Numbered from the stretch's first letter, positions 1 through 6,671 are shown. The stretch: DNA of 6,870 nt from Clostridiales bacterium UBA1742 (GCA_002314935.1 DCHW01000029.1:1-6870); one strand, 5' to 3'. Translations and numbers: made by a program. Notes: generated from the letters alone by a model not told the origin.

Positions 1-57
1 TCTATTTTAAACCTATATTTTATAAAAATTATTGTAAGCTTTCATTAATCTTACTTT

Positions 58-333
58 TTATCTGCTTTTTTCTACAATATCGATAACATCTGCAATATAG
101 TCTCCTATTATTGGAATATTTAACATTATAATTTTTCTTAATATATATACTATCAACGTTGTAATCAAAGACACTCCTATTCCAATTCCTATTCCCTTTG
201 CAATTCCTGCCATAAAATTTCTTTTTAAAATTTCTTTTTTATTTCCAATTATATAAGACATTTCAATTATTTTACTTTTTTCTAAAGTATTATTTATTTT
301 ATCAATTTTTTTATTAATTTTACTAAAAAACAT
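58..333 (-). CDS. DUF5665-family small membrane protein
   Basis: A 91-residue protein of unknown function that resembles the DUF5665 family of Clostridia and Bacilli. Seen: a charged, probably helical N-terminus (about residues 1-38, rich in Lys/Ile/Asn), a conserved-looking NFMAGIAKG stretch at 39-47, one Gly/Ile-rich membrane segment at about 46-66, and a C-terminal LNIPIIGDYIADVIDIV stretch at 71-87 that is typical of the family. The ATG at 333 is chosen. A TTG at 345 would add four residues (MGVF), but it lies inside a terminator hairpin and has no Shine-Dalgarno. Upstream of the ATG the best match is a weak GGG at 343-341, seven bases away, which is itself buried in the hairpin. The gene follows the UPF0182 gene by 45 bases, and expression may depend on terminator read-through. 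The family match comes from remembered sequence pattern only. Confidence 0.8.
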   Translation of the reverse strand: MFFSKINKKIDKINNTLEKSKIIEMSYIIGNKKEILKRNFMAGIAKGIGIGIGVSLITTLIVYILRKIIMLNIPIIGDYIADVIDIVEKSR

Positions 334-364
334 AAAAACACCCAATTTTATTTTGGATGTTTTT
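334..364 (-). terminator. Intrinsic terminator after the UPF0182 gene, abutting the next start codon
   Basis: In the minus-strand RNA, positions 364-353 pair with 345-334 as a 12-bp stem (one G-U wobble, positions 341/357) around a 7-nt loop. The 3' arm ends in five U, and the stem starts 14 nt after the UPF0182 stop codon. The U tract runs directly into AUGUUUUUUAG, the start of the DUF5665 gene. On the plus strand the 341/357 pair would be a C-A mismatch, so the structure is better formed in minus-strand RNA, as expected for a terminator of that transcript. Confidence 0.7.
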
Positions 365-374
365 AATTTAAATA

Positions 375-394
375 TTCATTAATCTGTTAATGAA
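375..394 (-). repeat. Perfect 8-bp inverted repeat spanning the UPF0182 stop codon
   Basis: TTCATTAA (375-382) and TTAATGAA (387-394) are perfect inverted copies separated by four bases. The stop codon of the UPF0182 gene (381-379) lies in one arm. The stem is almost all A-U and so is weak, but it sits immediately ahead of the terminator stem at 364-334, giving two hairpins in tandem. It may be a 3'-end stabiliser or chance in AT-rich DNA. Confidence 0.35.
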
Positions 395-3159
395 GTATTT
401 TGAGTTGTTTCATTATCAATAGTATTAGTATTTTCATTTTTAACCATAACTTCTAATTCATTAATTAGTTCTTGTAATTTTGTCATATCTCTTCCAATTA
501 GTTCCCAATCATTACTTTGATTAGATTGTTTTAAATTATTATTTGCATTTATTATCTGTTCAATTATTCCATCTTTATCATCAGAATTTACTTCAATTGT
601 TGTAGAAGCATCCTGTGATAAAAGATTATTTAATGCTTCAGTTAAAGTGTTTCCAATTGCAATTTTATTTCCTGATGCAACTATTACCTTTTTTAATATT
701 GGAACTTGAATGTCTTCATTTAAATTAGTTTGATATATTGGTTCTACATATAATAACGAATTATTAATTGGTACAACAATAATATTTTTTGTTATTTTAG
801 CTCCAATAACATTAACTGCTTCTATTTCTTTTTCTATTTGTTCATCTTGTTCAGCTAAAGAATCTAATTGATTGGTTCCTAAAATAGCATTTGTTGTTAT
901 AAATCTATACATTGTTAATTTTTGTGTATTAGTAGTTGCATCATATATTCCAACTAAATATGACACAAGATTTTGTCTGTTTTGTATTGTATATGGTATA
1001 ACAAGTCCCAAACTCATATTATCTGAATCTACTGTTTTAACCATAGTATAATATGGAGATATTTCTGTTCCAGTATTTGCACCAGTTGTATTTTTACTTG
1101 TATTCTCTTTTGCAATACTCCATACATCATCTTCTCTATATAATACTTCTGCTTGAACATTATGATATTTTTGTAAAATCTCTGCTTGTATTTTGTATAA
1201 AAATTCAGAATAAACTATATGAGATGAAATTTCATTTGGAATATTTGTTTCTTCAAACAATCCTGGAAACATCTTGTTATATGCCATTACAATTGGATCT
1301 GTTCTATCTGTAATATAAAAATCCATTTCTCCTGTATACGCATTTACAATAACTTTTACTGAATTTCTAATATAGTTAATTTTTTGTTTATTACCTTCAT
1401 ATTCAATTGTTATTTCTGTAGAATATGGATACTCTTTAGAAATTGTGTATGCATCAATCACCCAAACTAAATCTCCATTATCGCTAACTATCATATATGG
1501 TTCTTCATCATACATTAAATATGGCATAATAGCTTTTGCTCTTTCTCTTACATTTCTTGTTGTTATTATTGTACTATTACTATTTCCAGCAAATGCTAAT
1601 TTTATATTTTTTTCTTTTAATCCCAAAACCGTTCTATCAATAAAGTTTAATTTTAATCCTGCATTTCCTGTATATGTTGTTGTAGCATTAGTTGTATTTG
1701 TTAAAGGATAATCATATTCTTCTTTATTTTTTGCATTTATAACTATATATTCATTTGTTTCCATTCCAAAATAAATTCTTGGTTCTGAAATTTTAATTTT
1801 TTGTTCTTCACTATTAAATTCACTTTGTACATATTCCAAACTTCCATTTTCATTTGCTGTATTAGCCATTGTTGCAATTATTCCATATCCATGTGTATAT
1901 TCATATGTCTTATTATTATATGTTCTTGTTTCATTGCTTAATATTTCTCTTGGTGAAATATATAACAATTTATTTTCACCATCAATATTATATATGCCTG
2001 CTTTAGAAGTATTATATGTATAGTAACCTAAATTTGTTTTATACTGATTAAGAGTTGATATTACAGCATTTTTATTTGATAAATTGATATTGTTAATTAC
2101 ATTAGAATTTTGATTTATATCTTCTAATGTTAATGTATTTAAATCTTCTATTTGTACTTCATCAATATTTATATTATATGCATTTTGAGTATATTCTATA
2201 TTTTTTTCAATATAATATTTTTCTTTGTCTAATTCGTTTTTATTTACATAAATCAAATTGGTTCCAAGCATTACTAAAAATAGAACTACTAAATATACTG
2301 GAATTCCACAAAGCCAAAAAGCAACTTTTTTAAATGATATTTTTTTCAAACTTATTACAGCCATAATACTACATATTAAAACTACAATAGAAAAAATTCT
2401 ATACCCCCATAACTTTACTGTTGCTTCTATAGTTCCAGCTCCATAAAGCGCTGTCCCATCTGATAATGTCAAAAATTTACTTGATACAATATCTTGTGTC
2501 TTTACTAAAATTAACGCAGAGCCTGCAATTGCAATCATTACAAGATTAAATATTAGTTGTTTTAAAAATAAACTTTTCTTTAATAGTTCTCTATCTACAC
2601 CATTTACTAAAAATTTATTAAATACAATAATATAATATGCAGCTATATACACACAATATATAACCAATAATCCAATAAAATATGTAAGTGCAGTTTCTAT
2701 AAGAGGTTTTTGAAACAAATAATATCCAAGGTCTAAATTAAATATTGGATCAGTTTGTCCAAAACTAGTAGCATTCATTGCTGTTATTATTTTTTGAGTT
2801 AACAAATTTCCAATTATTATACTCATTACACTACTAAAAATAAAACATATTGATTTAGTAGGAAGTTTTGGCATTTCTAGTTTTTCAGCAACAAAAAACT
2901 TTTTTAACCCTTTTTTTATAATTTTAGTAATTACATATGTTAAAATGTATAAAATTGTAAAACTAATAAAAATTACATTTGCTTTATATTTTAATTTTTG
3001 TTCATTAATATTTTTAAATTTTTCTCCAATTTCTAATGTTTGTAAATAACATCCTCTAATTGTAACAAATAAATATGCTACAAATAAAATTAAAAATATT
3101 GTTACTATTAAAAATCTTAATTTGTTTTTCTTGTGTACATTTTCTTTTTCTGTTTTCAT
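379..3159 (-). CDS. UPF0182 family large membrane protein
   Basis: A 926-residue membrane protein of the UPF0182 (COG1615) family, whose biochemical role is unknown. Seven hydrophobic segments fill the N-terminal third, at about residues 14-34, 60-82, 103-122, 157-180, 202-220, 254-271 and 279-303. A large, probably extracytoplasmic domain follows. Family-type motifs are visible in order: DPIFNLDLGYYLFQ (137-150), NELDKEKYYIEKNI (308-321), THGYG (422-426), PRIYFG (460-465), VWVIDAYT (565-572), YPYS (577-580), FPGLF (631-635), IPYTIQNRQNLVSYLVG (721-737), VPINNSLLYVEP (796-807) and KKVIVASGNKIA (823-834). The C-terminus has the family's short helical NDWELIGRDM region (883-892), then an Asn/Thr-rich tail. 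The length is normal for the family. The ATG start has a good AAAGGAG site seven bases upstream that overlaps the ftsY stop codon, so translation is probably coupled to ftsY. Nothing is truncated. Confidence 0.93.
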   Translation of the reverse strand: MKTEKENVHKKNKLRFLIVTIFLILFVAYLFVTIRGCYLQTLEIGEKFKNINEQKLKYKANVIFISFTILYILTYVITKIIKKGLKKFFVAEKLEMPKLPTKSICFIFSSVMSIIIGNLLTQKIITAMNATSFGQTDPIFNLDLGYYLFQKPLIETALTYFIGLLVIYCVYIAAYYIIVFNKFLVNGVDRELLKKSLFLKQLIFNLVMIAIAGSALILVKTQDIVSSKFLTLSDGTALYGAGTIEATVKLWGYRIFSIVVLICSIMAVISLKKISFKKVAFWLCGIPVYLVVLFLVMLGTNLIYVNKNELDKEKYYIEKNIEYTQNAYNINIDEVQIEDLNTLTLEDINQNSNVINNINLSNKNAVISTLNQYKTNLGYYTYNTSKAGIYNIDGENKLLYISPREILSNETRTYNNKTYEYTHGYGIIATMANTANENGSLEYVQSEFNSEEQKIKISEPRIYFGMETNEYIVINAKNKEEYDYPLTNTTNATTTYTGNAGLKLNFIDRTVLGLKEKNIKLAFAGNSNSTIITTRNVRERAKAIMPYLMYDEEPYMIVSDNGDLVWVIDAYTISKEYPYSTEITIEYEGNKQKINYIRNSVKVIVNAYTGEMDFYITDRTDPIVMAYNKMFPGLFEETNIPNEISSHIVYSEFLYKIQAEILQKYHNVQAEVLYREDDVWSIAKENTSKNTTGANTGTEISPYYTMVKTVDSDNMSLGLVIPYTIQNRQNLVSYLVGIYDATTNTQKLTMYRFITTNAILGTNQLDSLAEQDEQIEKEIEAVNVIGAKITKNIIVVPINNSLLYVEPIYQTNLNEDIQVPILKKVIVASGNKIAIGNTLTEALNNLLSQDASTTIEVNSDDKDGIIEQIINANNNLKQSNQSNDWELIGRDMTKLQELINELEVMVKNENTNTIDNETTQNTSLTD

Positions 3160-3166
3160 TTTTATT

Positions 3167-3173
3167 CTCCTTT
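3167..3173 (-). promoter_or_regulatory. Shine-Dalgarno of the UPF0182 gene overlapping the ftsY stop
   Basis: AAAGGAG on the minus strand lies seven bases before the ATG at 3159. Its first two bases are the last two of the ftsY TAA (3174-3172). Ribosomes finishing ftsY therefore stop on the start site of the next gene, a usual arrangement for translational coupling. It also fixes the UPF0182 start. Confidence 0.8.
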
Positions 3174-4077
3174 ATATTATTGCATTGACAAAATCTTCTG
3201 AATTAAAGATTTCCATATCATCTATTTGTTCACCAATTCCTATAAATTTAATTGGTATTTTATTTTCTGCAACAATTCCTAAAACAACTCCTCCTTTGGC
3301 TGTTCCATCTAATTTAGTTAATACTAATCCTGTTATATCAACTGTTTCTTTAAATGCTTTCACTTGCTCAATTGCATTTTGACCAGTTGTTCCATCAAGT
3401 ACTAATAAAACCTCTTTTGATGCATTAGGTAATTCTTTTTCTATAACTTTCCCAATTTTTAAAAGCTCGTCCATCAAATATTTTTTGTTGTGCAATCTTC
3501 CAGCTGTATCGCAAATTAAAACATCATAATTTTCATTTTTTGCCTTTTGAATTGCATCATATACAACTGATGCTGGATCAGCACCTTCTTCTTTTTTTGT
3601 TATAGATACCTGACTTCTATTTGCCCAAACCTCTAATTGTTCAACTGCAGCGGCTCTAAAAGTATCAGCAGCAGCAACCATTACTTTTTTTCCATCTTTT
3701 CTAATTCTATTTGCAATTTTTCCAATTGAGGTAGTTTTTCCAACTCCATTAACTCCAACAACTAATATAATGGATGGACTTGTTTCTAAATTCAATTTAT
3801 TATTGTCCAATTCTAAAATACTTTTCATTTCATCTTTTAAAGCATTTTTTACTCCATCTTCATCTTTAATATTTTCTTTTTTTATTCTTGACCTAAGTTT
3901 TGAAATTATTTCTACTGATGTATCAACACCTATATCTGACATAATTAAAATTTCTTCTAATTCTTCTAAAAATTCTTCATCAACTTTTCTAAATGAGCTA
4001 AAAACATTATTCATTTTATCATTTAATGATTCTTTAGTTTTTCCAAGTCCCACTTTTAATTTATCGAAAAATCCCAT
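3172..4077 (-). CDS. ftsY: Signal recognition particle receptor FtsY
   Basis: FtsY is the SRP-receptor GTPase that docks Ffh-ribosome-nascent chain complexes at the inner face of the membrane and hands them to the Sec translocon. The protein has 301 residues: a short N-terminus that may form an amphipathic membrane-binding helix (MGFFDKLKVGLGKTKESL), a helical N domain (about 20-95), and a complete G domain. Seen motifs are the P-loop GVNGVGKTT (108-116), DTFRAAA (138-144), DTAGR (190-194), TKLDGTAKGG (254-263) and GIGEQIDDM (280-288). The final GEQIDD and the lack of an M domain separate it from Ffh. The long acidic A domain of E. coli FtsY is absent, as is usual in Firmicutes. The ATG has an AGAGGG site five bases upstream. 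It stands 73 bases after the MscS gene with a plausible own promoter, and is coupled to the UPF0182 gene downstream. No frameshift or lost motif is seen. Confidence 0.97.
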   Translation of the reverse strand: MGFFDKLKVGLGKTKESLNDKMNNVFSSFRKVDEEFLEELEEILIMSDIGVDTSVEIISKLRSRIKKENIKDEDGVKNALKDEMKSILELDNNKLNLETSPSIILVVGVNGVGKTTSIGKIANRIRKDGKKVMVAAADTFRAAAVEQLEVWANRSQVSITKKEEGADPASVVYDAIQKAKNENYDVLICDTAGRLHNKKYLMDELLKIGKVIEKELPNASKEVLLVLDGTTGQNAIEQVKAFKETVDITGLVLTKLDGTAKGGVVLGIVAENKIPIKFIGIGEQIDDMEIFNSEDFVNAII

Positions 4078-4118
4078 ATTATCCCTCTTTCATTTGTTTT
4101 CTTGTTTAAGCATTCAAT

Positions 4119-4148
4119 ATTTTACCATATATAAAGGTAAAAGTCCAA
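4119..4148 (-). promoter_or_regulatory. Possible ftsY promoter with overlapping inverted repeat
   Basis: Minus strand: TTGGAC (4148-4143), an 18-bp spacer, then an extended -10, TGGTAAAAT (TG at 4127-4126, TAAAAT at 4124-4119). The -10 hexamer matches five of six consensus bases, but the -35 is weak. A perfect 7-bp inverted repeat, TTTTACC (4120-4126) and GGTAAAA (4136-4142), covers most of the spacer and the -10. No U tract follows the hairpin, so it is not a good terminator for the MscS gene. The spacer begins right after the MscS stop codon. Confidence 0.4.
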
Positions 4149-4150
4149 TT

Positions 4151-4936
4151 CTAAACATTATGTATATCAATTTGAGTAAATGGTATTGATATATTATTTT
4201 GATCTAATTTTAATTTTATTAATCTATTAACATCACGTTTTATTTGTGGATGTAATTCTGGTTTGCAATAAATTCTAATTTTATAATAAATTGCTGAATC
4301 TCCAAATTCATTTACTCCTTTATAGTAGGCAGATGCTATATTGGGCATAACTTTTATTTGCTCAATTATTTCGTCTATTATTTTTTCAACTTTTTCAATA
4401 TTTTCACCATATGATAATGGAATATCTATATCTAACATTTTAGATTTAATTAGTGCTTGACTAATATTTCTATTTGCAATTGTATATAAATTATCGTTAT
4501 TTATGTCTTTTAATTTTGTTGCCTTTAATCCTAATTGCATAACCTTTCCTTCAATATCTTCAATTTTTAATACATCTCCAACAGCAAAATATTCATCAAT
4601 TATTATATTAAATCCCATTATTATATCTTTTAATGCATCTTGTAATGCAAGACCTGCAATAACAGAAAATAACCCTAATCCAGCAATAACTGAAGTAACA
4701 TTTATTCCATTAATTTGTAAAACAATAACCACAATAATTAAAAACATTATATATTTCAACATATTTTTAAAAAGTCTTATATATGTTTTTTGTTTTTTAT
4801 TTTTTTCTTTTCTATTACTGTTTATAATTTTGCTTATTGCCTTATCAATAATCCAATAAATCAATATTCCAATTATAGCAACACAAATTGATGCAAATAT
4901 TTTTTCTTGATACATAAAATCAATTATCTTTTCCAT
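4151..4936 (-). CDS. MscS-family small-conductance mechanosensitive channel
   Basis: A 261-residue membrane channel of the MscS family. Such channels open under membrane tension and release ions and small solutes on osmotic downshock, working as homoheptamers in well-studied members. Seen: TM1 at about 13-31, a basic loop (NRKEKNKKQK, 41-50), TM2 at about 59-76, and the pore helix TM3 at about 80-112 with the Gly/Ala-rich GLGLFSVIAGLALQDALKD pattern. The beta domain then starts with DEYFAVGDVLKIEDIEGKV (114-132) and includes the NDNLYTIANRNI stretch (147-158). An alpha/beta C-terminal domain ends in NNISIPFTQIDIHNV, close to the family's usual ending. This is the compact three-helix form. The start ATG has AGGAG at 4948-4944, seven bases upstream, overlapping the stop codon of the deaminase gene. 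The two genes are therefore probably co-translated, although their functions are not obviously linked. Confidence 0.93.
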   Translation of the reverse strand: MEKIIDFMYQEKIFASICVAIIGILIYWIIDKAISKIINSNRKEKNKKQKTYIRLFKNMLKYIMFLIIVVIVLQINGINVTSVIAGLGLFSVIAGLALQDALKDIIMGFNIIIDEYFAVGDVLKIEDIEGKVMQLGLKATKLKDINNDNLYTIANRNISQALIKSKMLDIDIPLSYGENIEKVEKIIDEIIEQIKVMPNIASAYYKGVNEFGDSAIYYKIRIYCKPELHPQIKRDVNRLIKLKLDQNNISIPFTQIDIHNV

Positions 4937-4946
4937 ATTTCATCTC

Positions 4947-5405
4947 CTAATATAATTCTTTCTCCATTTTATCATATTCGTCAAATAATTTTAATACTTC
5001 TTCTCTATCTATACATTCTAAATAATTATCTAAATTTTTTCTACCACCAAGAATTTTGTCAAATTTATTATCTCTAAAACCAATTTTTTCGTTGTCTTTA
5101 AGTGTACATCCATAATATATTTTCTCTATATTTGCCCACATACATGCACATAAACACATAGGACAAGGTTCTCCAGTAGTATACAATTCACAGCCCTCTA
5201 AATTATGTGTTTTTAATTTTTCACCAGCTTCTTTTATTGCAACAATTTCTCCATGTAATGTTGGATCATGTTTTTTTAGAACAATATTATGTCCTTTTCC
5301 AATTATTTTGCCATCTTTAACAATTACACTTCCAAAAGGACCTCCTTGCCCTTTTGTAATTCCTTTTCTCGCTTCCTCAATAGCAATTTCCATATATTTA
5401 TTCAT
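4947..5405 (-). CDS. Nucleoside deaminase, guanine deaminase-like
   Basis: A 152-residue zinc-dependent deaminase of the CMP/dCMP-cytidine deaminase superfamily, probably cytosolic. The zinc site is visible as HGE (51-53; His ligand and catalytic Glu) and PCPMC (80-84; two Cys ligands). GGPFGSVIVKDG (21-32) and HN (39-40) match the substrate-side loops of the GuaD/nucleoside deaminase group, and GFRDNKF (109-115) resembles the GFDDSF stretch I recall for Bacillus guanine deaminase. Guanine-to-xanthine deamination in purine salvage is the most likely reaction, but relatives include other nucleobase and nucleoside deaminases. A tRNA adenosine deaminase (TadA) is less likely because of the GFRD region and C-terminal tail. 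HGE in place of the commoner HAE occurs in clostridial members. The ATG has a near-perfect AAGGAGG at 5420-5414. An AT-only 86-bp spacer separates it from the dipeptidase gene. A promoter there is plausible, but I could not pick one confidently. Confidence 0.87.
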   Translation of the reverse strand: MNKYMEIAIEEARKGITKGQGGPFGSVIVKDGKIIGKGHNIVLKKHDPTLHGEIVAIKEAGEKLKTHNLEGCELYTTGEPCPMCLCACMWANIEKIYYGCTLKDNEKIGFRDNKFDKILGGRKNLDNYLECIDREEVLKLFDEYDKMEKELY

Positions 5406-5491
5406 ACTTATTTCCTCCTTAAATTTTTTATATTCAAATTTAAATTATCATATTTTAATCATTTATAATTTATATCAATTTTACTTGTTTT

Positions 5492-6436
5492 TCAATAGTG
5501 TTTCTTTATTCTTTGTAAAATATTATTTTTAAAATTAAAATTCAATATTTTATTTATTTCTAAATTTGTATAATTATTTTCTATAAGCAACTCTTTAATT
5601 TTATTTTTTATTTCTTTTTGATTAAAAATATTACTTGATTTATATGTTGGACAATTAATTTTATAATATTCCATATCATCTGTTGCTATTGCAATATTAT
5701 TAACGTTTCCTGTAATTTCTTTAATATGATTTATATGTTTCATATAAATTTTAGAATAATCTGTATCTGTATTAAAACATAATTTTTTTACCTGAACCAA
5801 ACCAATCACACCATTTAATTTTACAATTTCTTTTATTTGATTATCTGTTAAATTTCTAGAAATATTGTAAATACTTTTGCAATTTGAATGTGATGCAAAT
5901 ATAATAGGACTATATTGTTCATATTTTTTACATACTTCTAAAATATCATAAAAACTTTTTTCATTTGCATGTGATAAATCTATTGCAATATTGGTTTTTA
6001 TAAGTTTTTCTACTAGTTCTTCTCCTAATTTAGTTAATCCTTGCTCGTTGCTTTTTGCACCACCTGCAAATTTATTTTTATTATTCCAAACTATATTTAC
6101 GCTTCTTACTCCAAGCTCATATAATATATCTATATCATTAATATTTTCTAAATAATCAAGTCCTTCTATTCCATATATATATTGTATATTATTAGGTATT
6201 AATGAATTCTTTTTTATAATTTTATTTACATCTTTTAAATTTTTTATTATATTTATATCTTCAAAATTAATATTCAGTTCATTTTTCATTTCTTCTGGAG
6301 TCATATAAAATAAATTAAATATACCTCCAGTTATATTATTGGAATTATACACGTTATAAAAATATTCTTTTAATCCTCGTTTATCATTTTTTCTTATTAA
6401 AATATGTGTAAGTAAATCATAATGTAAATCAAACAT
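5492..6436 (-). CDS. Peptidase M19 (membrane/renal dipeptidase) family protein
   Basis: A 314-residue dinuclear-zinc dipeptidase of the M19 family, which cleaves L-L and often L-D dipeptides. Candidate zinc ligands are present in the right order: H5 and D7 in DLHYD, the bridging E91 in YGIEGLDYL, H156 in IDLSH (152-156), and H183 in ASHSN (181-185). Other family features are ELGVRSVNIVWNN (107-119), GLTKLGEELV (133-142) and SRNLTDNQIKEIVKLNGVIGLV (193-214). The usual GSDFDG near the C-terminus is replaced by ATDDMEY (251-257), which keeps an acidic residue but is divergent. The protein is at the short end of the family. No signal peptide is seen and HxD begins at residue 5, so it is probably cytoplasmic. 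The ATG has only a weak GGTGA site five bases upstream. The protein is unusually rich in Asn, Ile and Lys, and the stop is TGA. Its 86-bp distance from the deaminase suggests a separate or loosely joined unit. Confidence 0.9.
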   Translation of the reverse strand: MFDLHYDLLTHILIRKNDKRGLKEYFYNVYNSNNITGGIFNLFYMTPEEMKNELNINFEDINIIKNLKDVNKIIKKNSLIPNNIQYIYGIEGLDYLENINDIDILYELGVRSVNIVWNNKNKFAGGAKSNEQGLTKLGEELVEKLIKTNIAIDLSHANEKSFYDILEVCKKYEQYSPIIFASHSNCKSIYNISRNLTDNQIKEIVKLNGVIGLVQVKKLCFNTDTDYSKIYMKHINHIKEITGNVNNIAIATDDMEYYKINCPTYKSSNIFNQKEIKNKIKELLIENNYTNLEINKILNFNFKNNILQRIKKHY

Positions 6437-6451
6437 ATCATCACCAATTTT

Positions 6452-6479
6452 ATTATATTATGCATTTTAAAATTAATAA
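6452..6479 (-). promoter_or_regulatory. Weak candidate promoter of the dipeptidase gene
   Basis: A perfect TATAAT lies at 6457-6452 on the minus strand, with only a poor -35 (TTATTA, 6479-6474) at 16 bp. Initiation about seven bases downstream would give a leader of roughly nine bases, barely enough to carry the GGTGA site. Such AT-rich hexamers arise often by chance here, so this is only a candidate. Confidence 0.25.
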
Positions 6480-6618
6480 CTTTTTCTTGTTACCAGTACA
6501 ACTGTATTTATTGGACCGAAAAAAAAAAAAAAATAAAACTCAGATTGAACGTTTTAAAAAGATGAAAGAAAAAGTCATAACAGCATATAACAATCATGAC
6601 AGAATTGTTACAATCTAA
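6460..6618 (+). pseudogene. Possible 3' remnant of a lost plus-strand gene
   Basis: An open frame of 52 codons runs from ATG 6460 to TAA 6616-6618, in the opposite direction to every other gene here. No Shine-Dalgarno precedes the ATG. The second half (6541-6618) reads as a natural-looking protein end, with an IERFKKMKEKV helix followed by AYNNHDRIVTI. It uses several C-ending codons (GTC, AAC, GAC, ATC) that are uncommon in the neighbouring genes. The stop codon is followed after only three bases by a hairpin with a U tract that works in this direction too, as at a normal gene end. The first half contains a 15-A run. I read it as the tail of a gene whose 5' part has been lost, possibly foreign, but cannot identify the parent. 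Chance open frame remains possible. Confidence 0.3.
6519..6533. repeat. 15-base A homopolymer
   Basis: Fifteen consecutive A on the plus strand, followed by T and four more A. It lies between the dipeptidase gene and the better-looking part of the plus-strand remnant, and may mark a rearrangement junction or a slippage-prone tract. No GC-rich hairpin sits on either side, so it is not a terminator in itself. Confidence 0.9.
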
Positions 6619-6620
6619 AC

Positions 6621-6664
6621 AAAAAAAGAGCAAATTCATTTATTTATGAAGTTGCTCTTTTTTA
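6621..6664 (-). terminator. Strong terminator of the tRNA, probably bidirectional
   Basis: GAGCAA (6628-6633) pairs with TTGCTC (6652-6657). A run of A/T pairs extends the stem outwards (6622-6627 with 6658-6663), and after one mismatch (6634/6651) five further pairs extend it inwards (6635-6639 with 6646-6650), with a 6-nt loop. In minus-strand RNA the hairpin ends in seven U and lies just after the tRNA 3' end. In plus-strand RNA it ends in six U and lies just after the stop codon of the possible gene remnant, so it could serve both directions. Confidence 0.88.
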
Positions 6665-6671
6665 CTAATTT

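Noticed and set aside
34..54. Small inverted repeat GTAAG/CTTAC just after the DUF5665 gene, possible terminator
   Set aside because: Only five base pairs around an 11-nt loop, followed by a mixed A/T stretch. Too weak to call in such AT-rich DNA.
1053..1711. Plus-strand open frames inside the UPF0182 gene
   Set aside because: They lie opposite a well-supported family member, lack ribosome sites, and their sequences are low-complexity Leu/Tyr/Ile-rich as expected of antisense shadows.
3770..4189. Plus-strand frame of 139 codons opposite ftsY and the promoter region
   Set aside because: Antisense to conserved FtsY sequence, rich in Ser/Phe/Ile from reversed Lys/Glu codons, and no ribosome site. 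Treated as a shadow.
4503..4859. Plus-strand frame opposite the MscS gene
   Set aside because: Antisense shadow of conserved membrane segments, with no independent coding signal.
5406..5491. Possible promoter or hairpin between dipeptidase and deaminase genes
   Set aside because: Several TTGAAA/TTGATA-like and TATAAA-like hexamers occur, but none pair at 16-18 bp. The inverted repeats are AT-only, so no specific element can be supported.
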